A stretch of 64,000 bases of DNA from Progne subis subis. Taxonomy: Eukaryota > Chordata > Aves > Passeriformes > Hirundinidae. A program made the position numbers and the translations under genes. The number at the start of each line of letters is the position of its first letter. Position 1 is the stretch's first letter. The notes under the pieces were generated by a model. That model searched no databases and had not been told where the DNA came from. It worked only from the letters and a program-made list of their open reading frames with translations. Below are positions 28,326 through 40,300 of the stretch, piece after piece. The stretch spans positions 2,976,001 to 3,040,000 of the forward strand of contig JAKJHU010000039.1 of NCBI GenBank assembly GCA_022316685.1, given 5' to 3'.

Positions 28326-31300
28326 CTGTAGGAAATATACATTTTATAGATTATTTTTTAGGTTATGCATTCCAGTTATAAAGACTAATTACAGATACAT
28401 CAGAATGACAAAATGATGACATAGCATCGTACTGATCTCTGAGAGAGGGACTGAATGAAACTGGTGAGTTTGTCTGCCCAGGATCAGAGCCTTGACTAGG
28501 CTCCAACTATATACTTGTACAGGGCAGCTATTGAGCACTTAGAAGTAGAAGCATCAGTAAACTAGTATCCAAAAGTGCTCTGGGAAGAGGCAGAGAAATG
28601 GCAGGCTTGGAAACAATGTAAGAACAGGACATTCCCATGCAGTATTTTCCCTTGTAATAACTCCTAATCTCTGCTCATTTTCAGTTGGAACTTCCTTGGA
28701 TATTTGTTAAATAAACCCTCAATGGATTTCTCTTCCCTGAACTTATTATCTAGGTTTTTTTTTGAATCTGTACAAACTTTTAGCATCCACAACATCTCTC
28801 CGAAATACCCCAAGTCACCTACTAGTCACACCAAAACCAATGTACTATCTTGCACTATGCATGTGGCTTCTACTAACTTTGCCTCTAAGTTTCCTTACAG
28901 GAAGAAAGTGGACCATTAGTTTTCATTCACCTTTCAGTGTATGAAAACATGGTGGAACAGTAGCATAATTTCTCTTCCAACACCAGGCAAAATAGAGCCT
29001 TTACTCTTCTACAGAAAATCCCCTTTTGCTCATTAAGACCCACTAAACCCCTAATAAAAACTTATTCATAAGAACAAGAAGGAATAAAAGTTTTTGTTTC
29101 TGATACAGTTCTGTTATTGTTGATTTTGACATCTAACTCTTAGGGACAAAAAATTTTGTTCCACATTTCTGAATAAGAAATTCTGAAAAGGGGTCTGTAA
29201 TTTTTACCTAGGCACTGTAACTGCAAAATAATGTCTGTTATAAAATAGTAACTGCAAAACAATGCTAGCATGATGTACTTAATCATATCTAACACGTTTT
29301 CTCTTAGGGACTCCTGCTATTTGCATAATTGACTTTCAGCTTCAGTAGAATGTAGAAGGTATATCAGTTACAGATTTTCTGCTTACCATGGCAACATCAT
29401 CCAGTATGCTCTGAGGTGAGCTGTGAGCCATAACCTGAAAGAAACAAATATTTTTAGACTGAAAACTTAAAATAAACCCTTGTCTCAGGGTGACTTTATG
29501 ATGCTTGTATCCCCAGCTGTCTGTTCTGTTTGTGCTGTATATTGAGTCCTGTGCCTTTAAGACTGGTTCTAAGAGCAAGAAGAAGCACGGAGTTTGAGAG
29601 AACTGCCTGACTCCTCCACATTCTTCTCTGGACGGTGTTCGGCGGAGGCCTGGAGAGACTGCAGGACAGAGATCTTTTTGCTTTTAGTTAGTTTCAGCTA
29701 GCTAGGGCAGAGAAGTTCCCTGGACTGTTGTTTTTTTCCTTTTTTTTCCTCCCTGGGATAGTTTAAACCTGCTCTGGACAGAAAACCCAGGGGAGCACTG
29801 GGGGCTGCACCTGCGGCCCACCGGGGCCTGGAGCTCGGCATTTTCCAGCAGCGCCGGAGGGACTGGGACTGAGGAGAGACTGAGAGAGAGCCGAGCTCCA
29901 CCCACGGCAAGGACTTTCTCAATTTGCCATCTCACTCCAAAACTAGAGGCTTTATTGTTTCATATTATTCATTCTTTATACTTGTATGCACTTTGTTTGT
30001 TAAGTAAAATAGTTTTTTCCACTTTTCTCCCAGGAAGTTCTTTACTGGACCGGTTGGGGGGAAGGGGCTGTTTGGGTTTGCTCCTCAGAGGGATACCATT
30101 CAGGGGTTTTCTCCCAAATCTGCCCTAAACCAGGACAACCCTACGCACATTTTTTGGACAAAAAAAAAGTTATGTCCAAGAAATTCTGAAAGCTTTACAC
30201 GTGCAAGTATTTTCAGTTCATCAGGTTCCAGTAACAGCTGTATTAAACTGCATCAGAACCCATCATAGTGAGTATAGTTTATGGCCAATTACTGAGGAAC
30301 AAGTTCCAGGAAACTCTAGAGATTCACAGGTCCTGTATTTGCTGGCTATTCTAACATCTCCAATTATGTTTTTTAATAAGGAAAAAACTTCCCTTCCTTC
30401 AACAATAAGCTGCTAATGGAAGACAAAGGCAAAATTCTTGCTGTATCACTCCTCATAACTGTATTTCTCATCCACCTGTTAAGTATTTAATTTTTTTTTC
30501 CCAGAACCAAGTAAGTTGTCTTTCAATACAATAAAGTTCCATTTATTTTTATATATATACACACCCCCATATATAACGTAAGCATGGCAAATATTCAACT
30601 TCTGCTTTTGACTTTCTGCTAATCAACTGTGTCACGAAACTCTCAGGACCCGCTTTGCTCCTCATACGGTAGCCCCAAGATAAACCAAGACAAGCCATTA
30701 TAAACACAAGTACAGGGGTCACTGTTGCAGTTTAAATAGGGAGCAAACCCCCAACCTCACAGAGAACACAGAAGATACGAACCTTAGAGCAAACAAAGTC
30801 AACTAGTGTGGCTTCTTCTTCACCAATATATTCTATTATTTTCTTGTTGATCCATGGTCTAATTCGACGTTCCATTAGTGTCTGGGAAAAAACCCACAAA
30901 ATCAAAATGAGTAACTACCTTAAACTTCAGTCTGTTCCAACGATTTCCCAATAGGCATCTAGAAGACTCAAACTGCTACTTAGCAGAAGTTATATTTTGC
31001 TGTCAGTGATGTAACCCTTGAGGGATTTGGCATCTGCAAATATTTCTGAGAGGCACTCAAATGTGTTTTTACAGTGTCTTTTTTCCTCCTTCCATAAAAC
31101 TGCTTGAGAATTCATAGCCACAATTTGAGAGAGACCGAACAAAAACAATCAGGCATACTTCAGAACAAGGATTAGCAATAAATAAGCAATAAATAGAGGA
31201 CTCAAGTTTGACTCCACTTGATGATAATGCTCAATCCACTGGGGTCCCGGTAACCCTGTTCTTCCATTCAATTATAATGTCTACTTGGAAAAATTAAGCC

Positions 31301-34300
31301 TTTTTTAAAATGGTTAAATGAATCAACTTACTGAATCCACAATTGACCAGTCGAGAGGATAAGCAAAGAGCTCTGGTTTTGCTGTAGGAATCTTCTCAAT
31401 GAGACTCTTAATGTGTTTGCGCTTTTCTTCTGTATTGACACTGCCTTTGATATTGCTTTTATCTTCTTCTCCATAATCCAGGGGAACAAGTTTCCTTTTC
31501 CGGGGTACATCGTCGCTGTCTTCATCATCAAATTTATTGAAAACACTATCCACAGCAAGTTTCTTCCTTTTTACAGCATTGGGCTGATTGGGACTGTTGC
31601 AGGCACCTACAACCCAAAAGGCAGAGTAACATATTCATCAACTGCAACTGCAACTAGTTTGCTCTTCCCCCGTTACTTGAGGAATATTGGTTTGTATGCT
31701 ACATAAACCTCTGTGAATGCCTGGCAATGGCTTTTAATCTCTCAAACTCTGTTTAAAAAGGGGGCAAAAGAGGTAAAGATCTTTAATGGAGTTTGTAAAA
31801 GACTCTGACCCATTTGAAAAATAGGGTCTTCTTTCTCTGCCCTGAAACCAATTAGTACCCTCTCTGAGGGAAGACTACAGTTGAGCCCCAACCTTAGCAT
31901 AGGCAGAGTACAGAAGTGAAAGGTTGTGACAGTTCATTGTGATATTCTAAAAGGAAGAAAATAAATCTAATTTTCTTTTTTTTCTTTTCCTTTTAAAGAG
32001 TCTTAAGTAAACATAAGAACTACCTAGGTCTTAAATTTAACATATACTTAAACCAATGGAAAAGTAGCAATGAGTTTTGAAAGAGATATTTACAGATATA
32101 TTAAGGCAAAAACACATGTGAAAATAACCAATCCCAGCTCAGAACATTCTTACAAAAATTAGGCCTTGAACATGCCTGAACTTCCCCCCTCTTTTGCCCT
32201 CCAGGTAATATCATTGGATATCTCTTGGATGAAGAGAGCTCTATAAAAAGTATCTTCTGGATAAGTCAACTCCAGCACAGCAGCTGGATAACAACTATTT
32301 AATATAAGTACATCAAACCATATGACATATTTGGAAAACCATGTGACTAGTCAATTTTTATTTTGATCTCAGATGGAAGACTGAAATAAAATGTAAACTT
32401 GCCCAATTTGAGGCTGAGTCCTATTTTGGGCCGATGCTCCTCCAGTTGCTGTTGTTCAGGTGAATTTTCATGAGGGATAATAATGCCACAGGGAGATTCA
32501 TCACCAGGTGTGTTAGGAGTTGCATTTCCACTAGCAGAAGAAACAGATGGAGCAGAACTGATGGGTCGTAAAGTTGGTTTAAGGCAGGGCTTTTGTTCAG
32601 GCTCCTCCTCCTCTTCCTCTGGCTCTTCTCTTTTTTCTTCTTTTTCTGTCTTGTCTTCCTCTTCCTCCTCAGACTCTGGCTCTTGTTTTATTTGTGGCTG
32701 CCTACGCCGCTCAGCCTCCTGCTCCATCTACAATGAAACAGACAATTATCAAAAACAGATTCTCAAAACCAGTACTGTTTCAAAAGAATCTAAAGATCCT
32801 CCTCTTTAGAAGACTGTTAGTCAAGCAAAATACATGTAACTATTGGCATTCTTGTAAGGAATACTGATTAATTCAAATTTGTTTTCAAACTCCAAATCTG
32901 GAAATCTGGATGTTGATCTGGAAATTTTTTTTGTTTCTAAAGTTCCTACTGCCTGTCTGGACTTCTTTCTAAGAAAAAGTGAATAGAGAAAATAATAACT
33001 ATCAGATCTCTTAACACAATTTTGCTCAATACAACCAAAATACAAAGGACTTGTTCTCCTGTCAGACCAACCACAACTCACCCTCTGGAGTTCTGCATCT
33101 GGATCTGGATGTCCTTCAGCCAGAAGACGCTGCCGAATTTCTTCTAATTCTTCCTTTTCCCTTTTCCTATCTCGTTCATCTGCTTCCATCTCTTTCTCCC
33201 TGTCTCGTAACCTCTTCTGAAGAGCACTACCCCTACAAAAGATACATGCTTTTTATTGAGAGAACATTTCAATGAGGGGCTTGTACCACAATACAAGAAA
33301 AATATCATACAGATACATCTCCCACTAAATGAAAATAAGATTCATAAGAGCATGTGGCATCCTCTGTTTTTTCTAACAGAAGAATCTTAAGATACCAGTT
33401 CTCAACCTTACTGTAGAGAATCTACCCCACAACATTAAACAGAAGTAGAGAATGTGGCTGCTGATCTCTTTATAGAGAAAGAATCAAGTTTTACAGGTTT
33501 TTGACAAGAACCACTTCTACTAAATTAGATTTACACAAATGTTAGTTAGTCCCATGCTGAAGCATGTTCCCAATTGTTTACATTAACAAACTTGTTCTTA
33601 TTATTTACAGTTTCTTTGCAGTGCATTATTTAGAGTCATGCTTGTTCCCTTCTCCCTGCACCTTATTTTGACATTACATTGACCTCTGCCCTGCCTCACA
33701 AAAGTAAAGTGATAGGAATGAGCAGCTACTCCCATGCATTAACCAGTAAAAGTAAGGAGCTTTCCTTTTCCCTCTGTCACTTATGAAGTGACACTAAAAA
33801 AAAAATTAGGTAATTACAATCCTTACATTGCTACATTACCAGTCAAATAGAAACTCCATAAGCCTCTGCCAACAAACCCTCAGAATTGTGTTAAAATGAA
33901 CAATGGAAATTTTGTTAGGAATACAAAGACATACCTATAGTATTTTGGATCATCTCTGTCATCATCATAATCTTCTAAGAATTCTTTCAACCGTTTGGCT
34001 TCTTTCGCCTGCAAGGAATGGATACTTAAATAATGATTTCTGGTTTCCTTCCCAAGAGTTTAAAATGTATTAGTAATAGTAGCAAGTTAACTGTAGATCT
34101 ACTCTGCTTTAAACTAAAAATATAGAGTTTTCCAAACAGAAAATGGAAAAGTTTTGGTATTGCATCCAGAGGGTCCACTGGTATTTGTGTCACTCATCTG
34201 CATACGTATATACATACACTCCCACCCACATATATGTATTTATTTGGGTTTTTTTTGTTTTACATTACAGATGAAAAGGATCAAAAGTTCCTTTTCTCCA

Positions 34301-37300
34301 AATCCTTTAAGTCTGCTACTGGGTATTTTAAAATGGCAGCTTAAGCGTAGTTTATCAGTACTACTTTGTTTCAAGAGCTTTTTTAACAGAGTCATGCACA
34401 GAAACTAATCTGATGGCTGCTCCTAGGATAAGCACTCTCCTGTTGTGGTACTGATACAAACCATGTGGCACTAATGTACAGGCCCATGTGGTATTAATGT
34501 GAAGGCCTAACAGTGTAGGGGGTGAGGGAGAAAGAAAGGAGACTTTTTCTCCCCCTCAGATAAAATGAAGATGCAAATCCCCCAGTTCTTTAAGGAAAAT
34601 TAAATCAGATCCTTCTAACCTGTATTTAAGCAATATCCTTAAATCAACAGTAATATACTTCTGCACTAATGACTCTGAGAAACAAATTATGATTATGGTT
34701 GTAATTTCAGCACAAAATGAAACGCTGCTTTCTGCAACTGTCATCCATAGTCTGCATGCAGGAGTATTTGGAATGGAAAATATAATGGAGTCAATCCCAA
34801 ACATTTTTCCCCCAATGCATTTAGAGGAAAAAAACCTGGATTCCACATGAAACAATGTATTTTATAAACCTCTTGCCCTTGTGTGTTTCTTTGTAAATAT
34901 GGCATTGTAGCAATTCTTAACCCAATGTCTACTCCCTCTAAATCTTCTCTCCTTCTCTGGGAAACTATGAAGTGAAATACCACCCTTAAAACTTAAAATA
35001 ACTTCTTTATGCTTTAGCACAAACCCATGAGATTACAGAATTATCTATCTTCCAAAGGTGTCTTTCCAACAAAACTTCCAAGTGATACATTTGTAACTGT
35101 GATAATTTCACAACTAATAAATGAAGGACAGGTGCTTATAAAGTGCTTAGATACATAAAAGACTATTGTATCATATTTCATAGAGGGTTTGGGCACATGA
35201 GCAGATTTGAAGTTAAAAACCAGGTCTAGTTCCACCTGCATGACATAGAACACAGGGTAGGTTTTGTCACAAATCTGACACAAGTTACAGATGTCATAGT
35301 GCGTGATGATCACACCACAGTATTTAGCAGCTGTCTACTTCTCACTCCTCTGCCTTCACAAGACTAAACTACTAGGCTTTGTTTTTCACACTCTAAATAG
35401 TACTCCCATTTACTAGGCATCTTCTGTTTCAAGTTTATTAACTGGGGATTTTTTTGGTATAAAAGCACACATGGCATTTATACAAAATGAGAGCTCTGTT
35501 ACTATCCATAAGCCTAACAGTAGAATATTCCATTCTAAATGGGACCAAGAGAACAAGGCAGGGAAAATTAAATGTCAAACTATAAGCCTTACCATTTCTC
35601 GTCTTCTTTCTTCTTCCCTCTCAGCCTCTTTCTCATATTCTCGACTTTTTTTTCGTTCTCTGATTTCCCAGTTTTTAAGACGCTGCAACAGAAGAAAATG
35701 CACTTCAATTCTCCATCACATTAAGAACAGCAGCACTACTTTAAAGTTAGTTTGGACTGTTGTTTAAAATATTTGTACTATAAATAATGTGCATAATTTT
35801 AATTTGAAACATCAGAATGAAAAGTCTGTTTGGACAATGACTTACATATTCTGCTCCAGCTCATGTACTCAAAGGACTAAAAGCATACTTAGGAAAAAGA
35901 GAATGACGTATTTTATATGAGAGGACTTGTTATCAACTCTCAGAAGCATTTTTTTATTTAAAGAACCTTAAAAATTCCAACCTACCTCCTGATATGCAGC
36001 TTCCTTTTCACGCAGTTTCCTCTCCAGCTTTCGTCGTTCATAGGCATCTTCTTCATCTTCTTCTCGGTCTCTCTTCTTATCCTTTTCCCGCTCTCTTTCC
36101 CGTTCTCGTTCCCGTTCTCTTTCCCGTTCCCTCTCGCGTTCTCGTTCTCTTTCCCTCTCGCGTTCTCTTTCCCGTTCCCTGTCTCTACTTTTTTCTCTGA
36201 AGGAAGAAAAAAAACCCCCAAGTTCAGTACAGAGCCTTCCTCCCCATTCAAGCAAATGATTAATAGCATCTTAGAGATTGTTTTTCTTCTGCAGTTGTAG
36301 AAGATGATTAGCTGGTACAGAAATGGGCATAAAGTCAATACTTACTGATGGGTATTCAAAAACTCACTAAAAGCAATTGCTTGAACCATAACCATTAAAC
36401 AGCAGTATCGACACAAACTAAGGTGAGTATATGGCTATGTCTTATCAGACTGTGTTAGTAATTCTGCACAGCCAAAACCACCAGAAATAAAGGGTATCCT
36501 TAACAAATCTTCTGTGTTTATGCAGCTTACAGACAATTTGAACACTTGTGACTTAATGGTTTAATGTGACAGCAGCACTTGGAATATGTTATGATTAATT
36601 ACAGCTTGAAAGAGTAATCCCCTTGCTTTTACTGAAAAAACCCACAATCCAAACAAAAAACCCAATCCAAACCAACTGAAAAAACCTTCCAAAATCCAAC
36701 CAAGAAGCCCACCATGTAACAAAGGAAATTATAAAACCCGCTTAAACTAAAATATACCACAAACATAACAAACTTAAGCAGGAATAAAGCTAATAATGAA
36801 GAAGAGGAGATATTTGAGGAAAAAACCAGTATGCTTAAGTCATAATTGGAGAGTTGCTTACTGCATACTGCAGTTTTTGTATTCTTGTGAATCAAGTATT
36901 CTCCCAGTTTGGATTTCCTGCTGTTACTGTGATCTTCCACAAAGACCATTCTCTTTTGAATAGCAGTTGATCTACTGAACTGTATGAATTTAGTAAACAG
37001 CACTAAGAAAAAGTGAAATAAACGGCAACTGAAGTACATTTACCTTGATCTGCTCCGATCCTTGTTGCGGTCGGAACTCCTTTCACGGTCTCTGTCACGG
37101 TCTCTGTCTCGTTCGCGGTCTCTGTCTCGGTCCTTAGTTCGGTCACGATCCCTATCTCGCTCCCGTTCACGCTCCCGTTCCTTCTCCTTCTCTCGTTCAC
37201 GTTCCCTCTCTCTTTCACGCTCCCTCCTTTCTCGTTCACGCTCCCGTTCCCTTTCTCTTTCTCTGCGTTCTTTTTCAATTTCCTGTCTTTCTTTCTCCTT

Positions 37301-40300
37301 TTTGCCTTTTTCCTCCTCCAGTTTCTAAAAACCAACAAGAGAACTTTCATAGTTAATTTTGTAGTTACACAAGCTGGATATTCCCGACGCAACACACAAG
37401 GCTGGTAATGGGAATACCAAAACCGCCACTAATTTTAAAATATTAAATGGGGTTTGGTGGGTATTTTTTTGGAACTATAAGTATGAAATCAAAATGCAGC
37501 AATCACAAGACTAAGTTTCGTGCAAAAGCACAGATCTACACAGACCAGCAATCTCCAACCTTAGCAGAGTAGGGCTGGCCTGGTATTATGAGCTGACTAA
37601 ATTGCACATTCAGGGTGCACTACCAGTCATGATGCAGGTGGGACTCAAATTCCACTGGCCCTATAAGCCAGTTGGGTACAAGTAAAGTGAACTTCCAGGT
37701 GATAAAATTAACTCAGTTCAATTAGGAAAATATATTTCAGTGGAATGCTTACTGGGACAGTGAGTTGTCTCCCAAAAGTCTTGGCACACCAAAACCACCC
37801 TAAATGAAAACTCAGGTAAAGAAATATATCCACTTACACACAGTGCATGTGGCTAAACAGTGAAGAAAACTGTCACTTTTCCCCTTTTCCCTCCCTAAAG
37901 AAATTCTAAGTGTTCATTGGTAAGAACTGGACACTGCAGAATGGAATCTTAACTTCCACCACTGCAAGATGGAGACAGTTAAAAAAAGGTTGGAAATAGC
38001 TCTTTTGAAACACAAAAACTAAAGGTTACCTGCTACAGTTTTACTAAAAATTGTACAAAACTGCCACTTTTTTTTTTTTTCATATAGAAACAGTTCTTAT
38101 GATCAGAATTCCTATAAGACAATAGAAAATACATCAACAGAATGATAGATAAATCCATCCTCGGAAGCAATTGTTATGTGTTAACTTACAGATGCTGTGC
38201 TAGGACATGGACCGCCAACACTGGATTAACCTTGCCTATTAGCTATGTTTCTGGGAGGAAGAGCAAGTACACGGTTCACAAATATACCAAATAACAACCA
38301 AATATACCAAATTTCAACCTGATGGATGCAAGAATACCACTTTTTGAACAAATATTGAGCAGAATAAACAGGTTTATCCCCTTTGGCTCCACGTTTACCA
38401 TCACTGAAATGAAATTAAAAACTGGAACAATGAAACAGCATTTTCTCTGGTTTGTGGTTTTTTGTTCTTTTCTTTTAAACAAAGCATTTAAGACAACTTT
38501 AAAAAGCAATCTTACCTGATTAGTGTTCTTCTGCCATAGGCACAGAGACCAGAGAACCGACAAAGGATTACAGAAATAAAGCTAACTCACTAGTGATTAA
38601 TGTATCCAGTGAAACTATGCTGCATTGATAACACAATACAGGCAAACTCATGTTGGATACATTGAAATCACAAAAGGAAAAAGGGATTAAAAATGATAGG
38701 AATTGGTAGAAAATTGATGTGAAAAAAAAAACCCTTAGAACCTATAATACACACTGGGCTGAAAAACTAATTTCTAAGGACTGTATTATCCAGGAGCTTT
38801 ACAGTGTTAAACCTCAGTCGGGACAAATGTTAAACTAGGTGGTCAACCTTTAAAAACAACTTACCTCAAATTTCATATACTTTTAAAGAAAGTTTACATA
38901 CTGAAGTGGTTGATACTTACAGGTTATCTTAGATGTTCCAATAGAAATTTCTTAGTTGAACTCCTGCTTTTTCATCACTCTCAAAAACTTTGTTTATGGT
39001 GAGATTTGAGAGTGGGTTTCTTTCTTTTATTAAAAATATATTCACAGAAGTGTAAATACACATGCACAAGTTTTGCTATATTAAAATCCTTTTCCTAAGT
39101 CCACTTTCTTAAAATCCAATTGAAAAAATAAACTGGTGTATTTTGTAATCAAAATCTGACCTCAGTCAACTTCTGTAAACCTAAATAGAAGGATCTGACA
39201 GGGTAATGGGATGGGAACAGTATCAGATAAACTGAAGTAATGAACAGAAATGAACAGGTAGAAGAATTTTAAATCTTACCTTGAGCTCTCTTCAGACTCG
39301 TCCGTGCTGTAAATGGACGCCCCCTGCAACGCTGATACCCTGACAGTCTGTCGTTATTGTTTATAAACTCATACCAAAAACATGCAAAGGTTCACTGTGC
39401 TCACTAGCCCGCTGCTAAGATTCAACAGCCCCTTTTAAACATACCCAATATACGCAATGACTGCTTCCAGTTGATTTTTAATGTTAAGAAACCCAAAACA
39501 GCCCCCCAAAAATACAAATCAAGGGCAGTGAAATGCCCAACAGCTTCTGAAACAGTGAAGCTTGGTTTTTGCTTGTTTTGTTTACAATTTTTTAAAAAAA
39601 TATTACTTGTTTGTATTTTAGTAACAGTGACAACCCGGGGCTCGGAATTGAACATAATTCTACTGAAGTTTCACCACTAACCAGTTTCACATTCAATTGC
39701 TGAGCTTCTCCAGATGACTTTTTCTAGATTTTTTTCCCCCCAGGTTTCTATCTTGAACAATTTTAGTCAAGACTAAAACTGAATACATGTACATACAATA
39801 ACATGTAGTCACCTGTGTTCATATTGATATGGTTGCATGAAAACATGGTACCATCCCCAGTGACTGCATGTGGTAAAGCTGAACAACACAGGCGCACTTC
39901 ACCTTGCCGTATCACCAACATTAAAGAAAATGTTGATTTGGGGGAATTTTGAAAGAAGAGTGTGTGCTCAAAAGAGCTGCTTATTGATACTTCCCCAGGC
40001 CAAGGACCACTCCAATCTTGTTGGGGAAAACTTAATACCAACTTTAAGCTAAACATTAAAATAAGAACATCACATGCATAGTTGTGCTCTCCGATCCGCA
40101 AGTATTGCTTTCCAAAGCAGAAACATTCACATATGCACTAGCATTAGTGGAAACTTCTGTAAGTGGGGACCCTGGGGTGGGACTTGATGCGCACAAACAT
40201 TTCCAAGCCAGTTACCCCTTTGCATATTTTTCTGAGGGGGCATCCATAAGTATAATAAAAAACAGAAACTCATACTTACATCCTATTCCATGTTACTTTC

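Larger units (their letters stand above)
28326..35592. other. RBM25 introns 18-12
   Basis: Seven introns between exons 19 and 12. They contain the solo LTR (intron 17), the GC donor of intron 15, and a two-copy 23-bp repeat at about 34,461-34,505 in intron 12. No further genes seen. Confidence 0.65.

Noticed and set aside
32483..32809. Plus-strand Ser-rich ORF
   Set aside because: Antisense shadow of RBM25 exon 15's Glu tract.
36080..36190. Tandem CCGTTCTC units that could be read as a CRISPR-like or satellite array
   Set aside because: They are the coding Arg/Glu repeat of RBM25, in frame and spliced.
35994..36200. Plus-strand Leu/Phe/Pro-rich ORF
   Set aside because: Complement of the Arg/Glu repeat in RBM25 exon 11.
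37062..37328. Plus-strand Ser/Arg-rich ORF resembling an SR protein
   Set aside because: It is the complement of RBM25 exon 10's Arg/Glu codons. No splice or start context on the plus strand.
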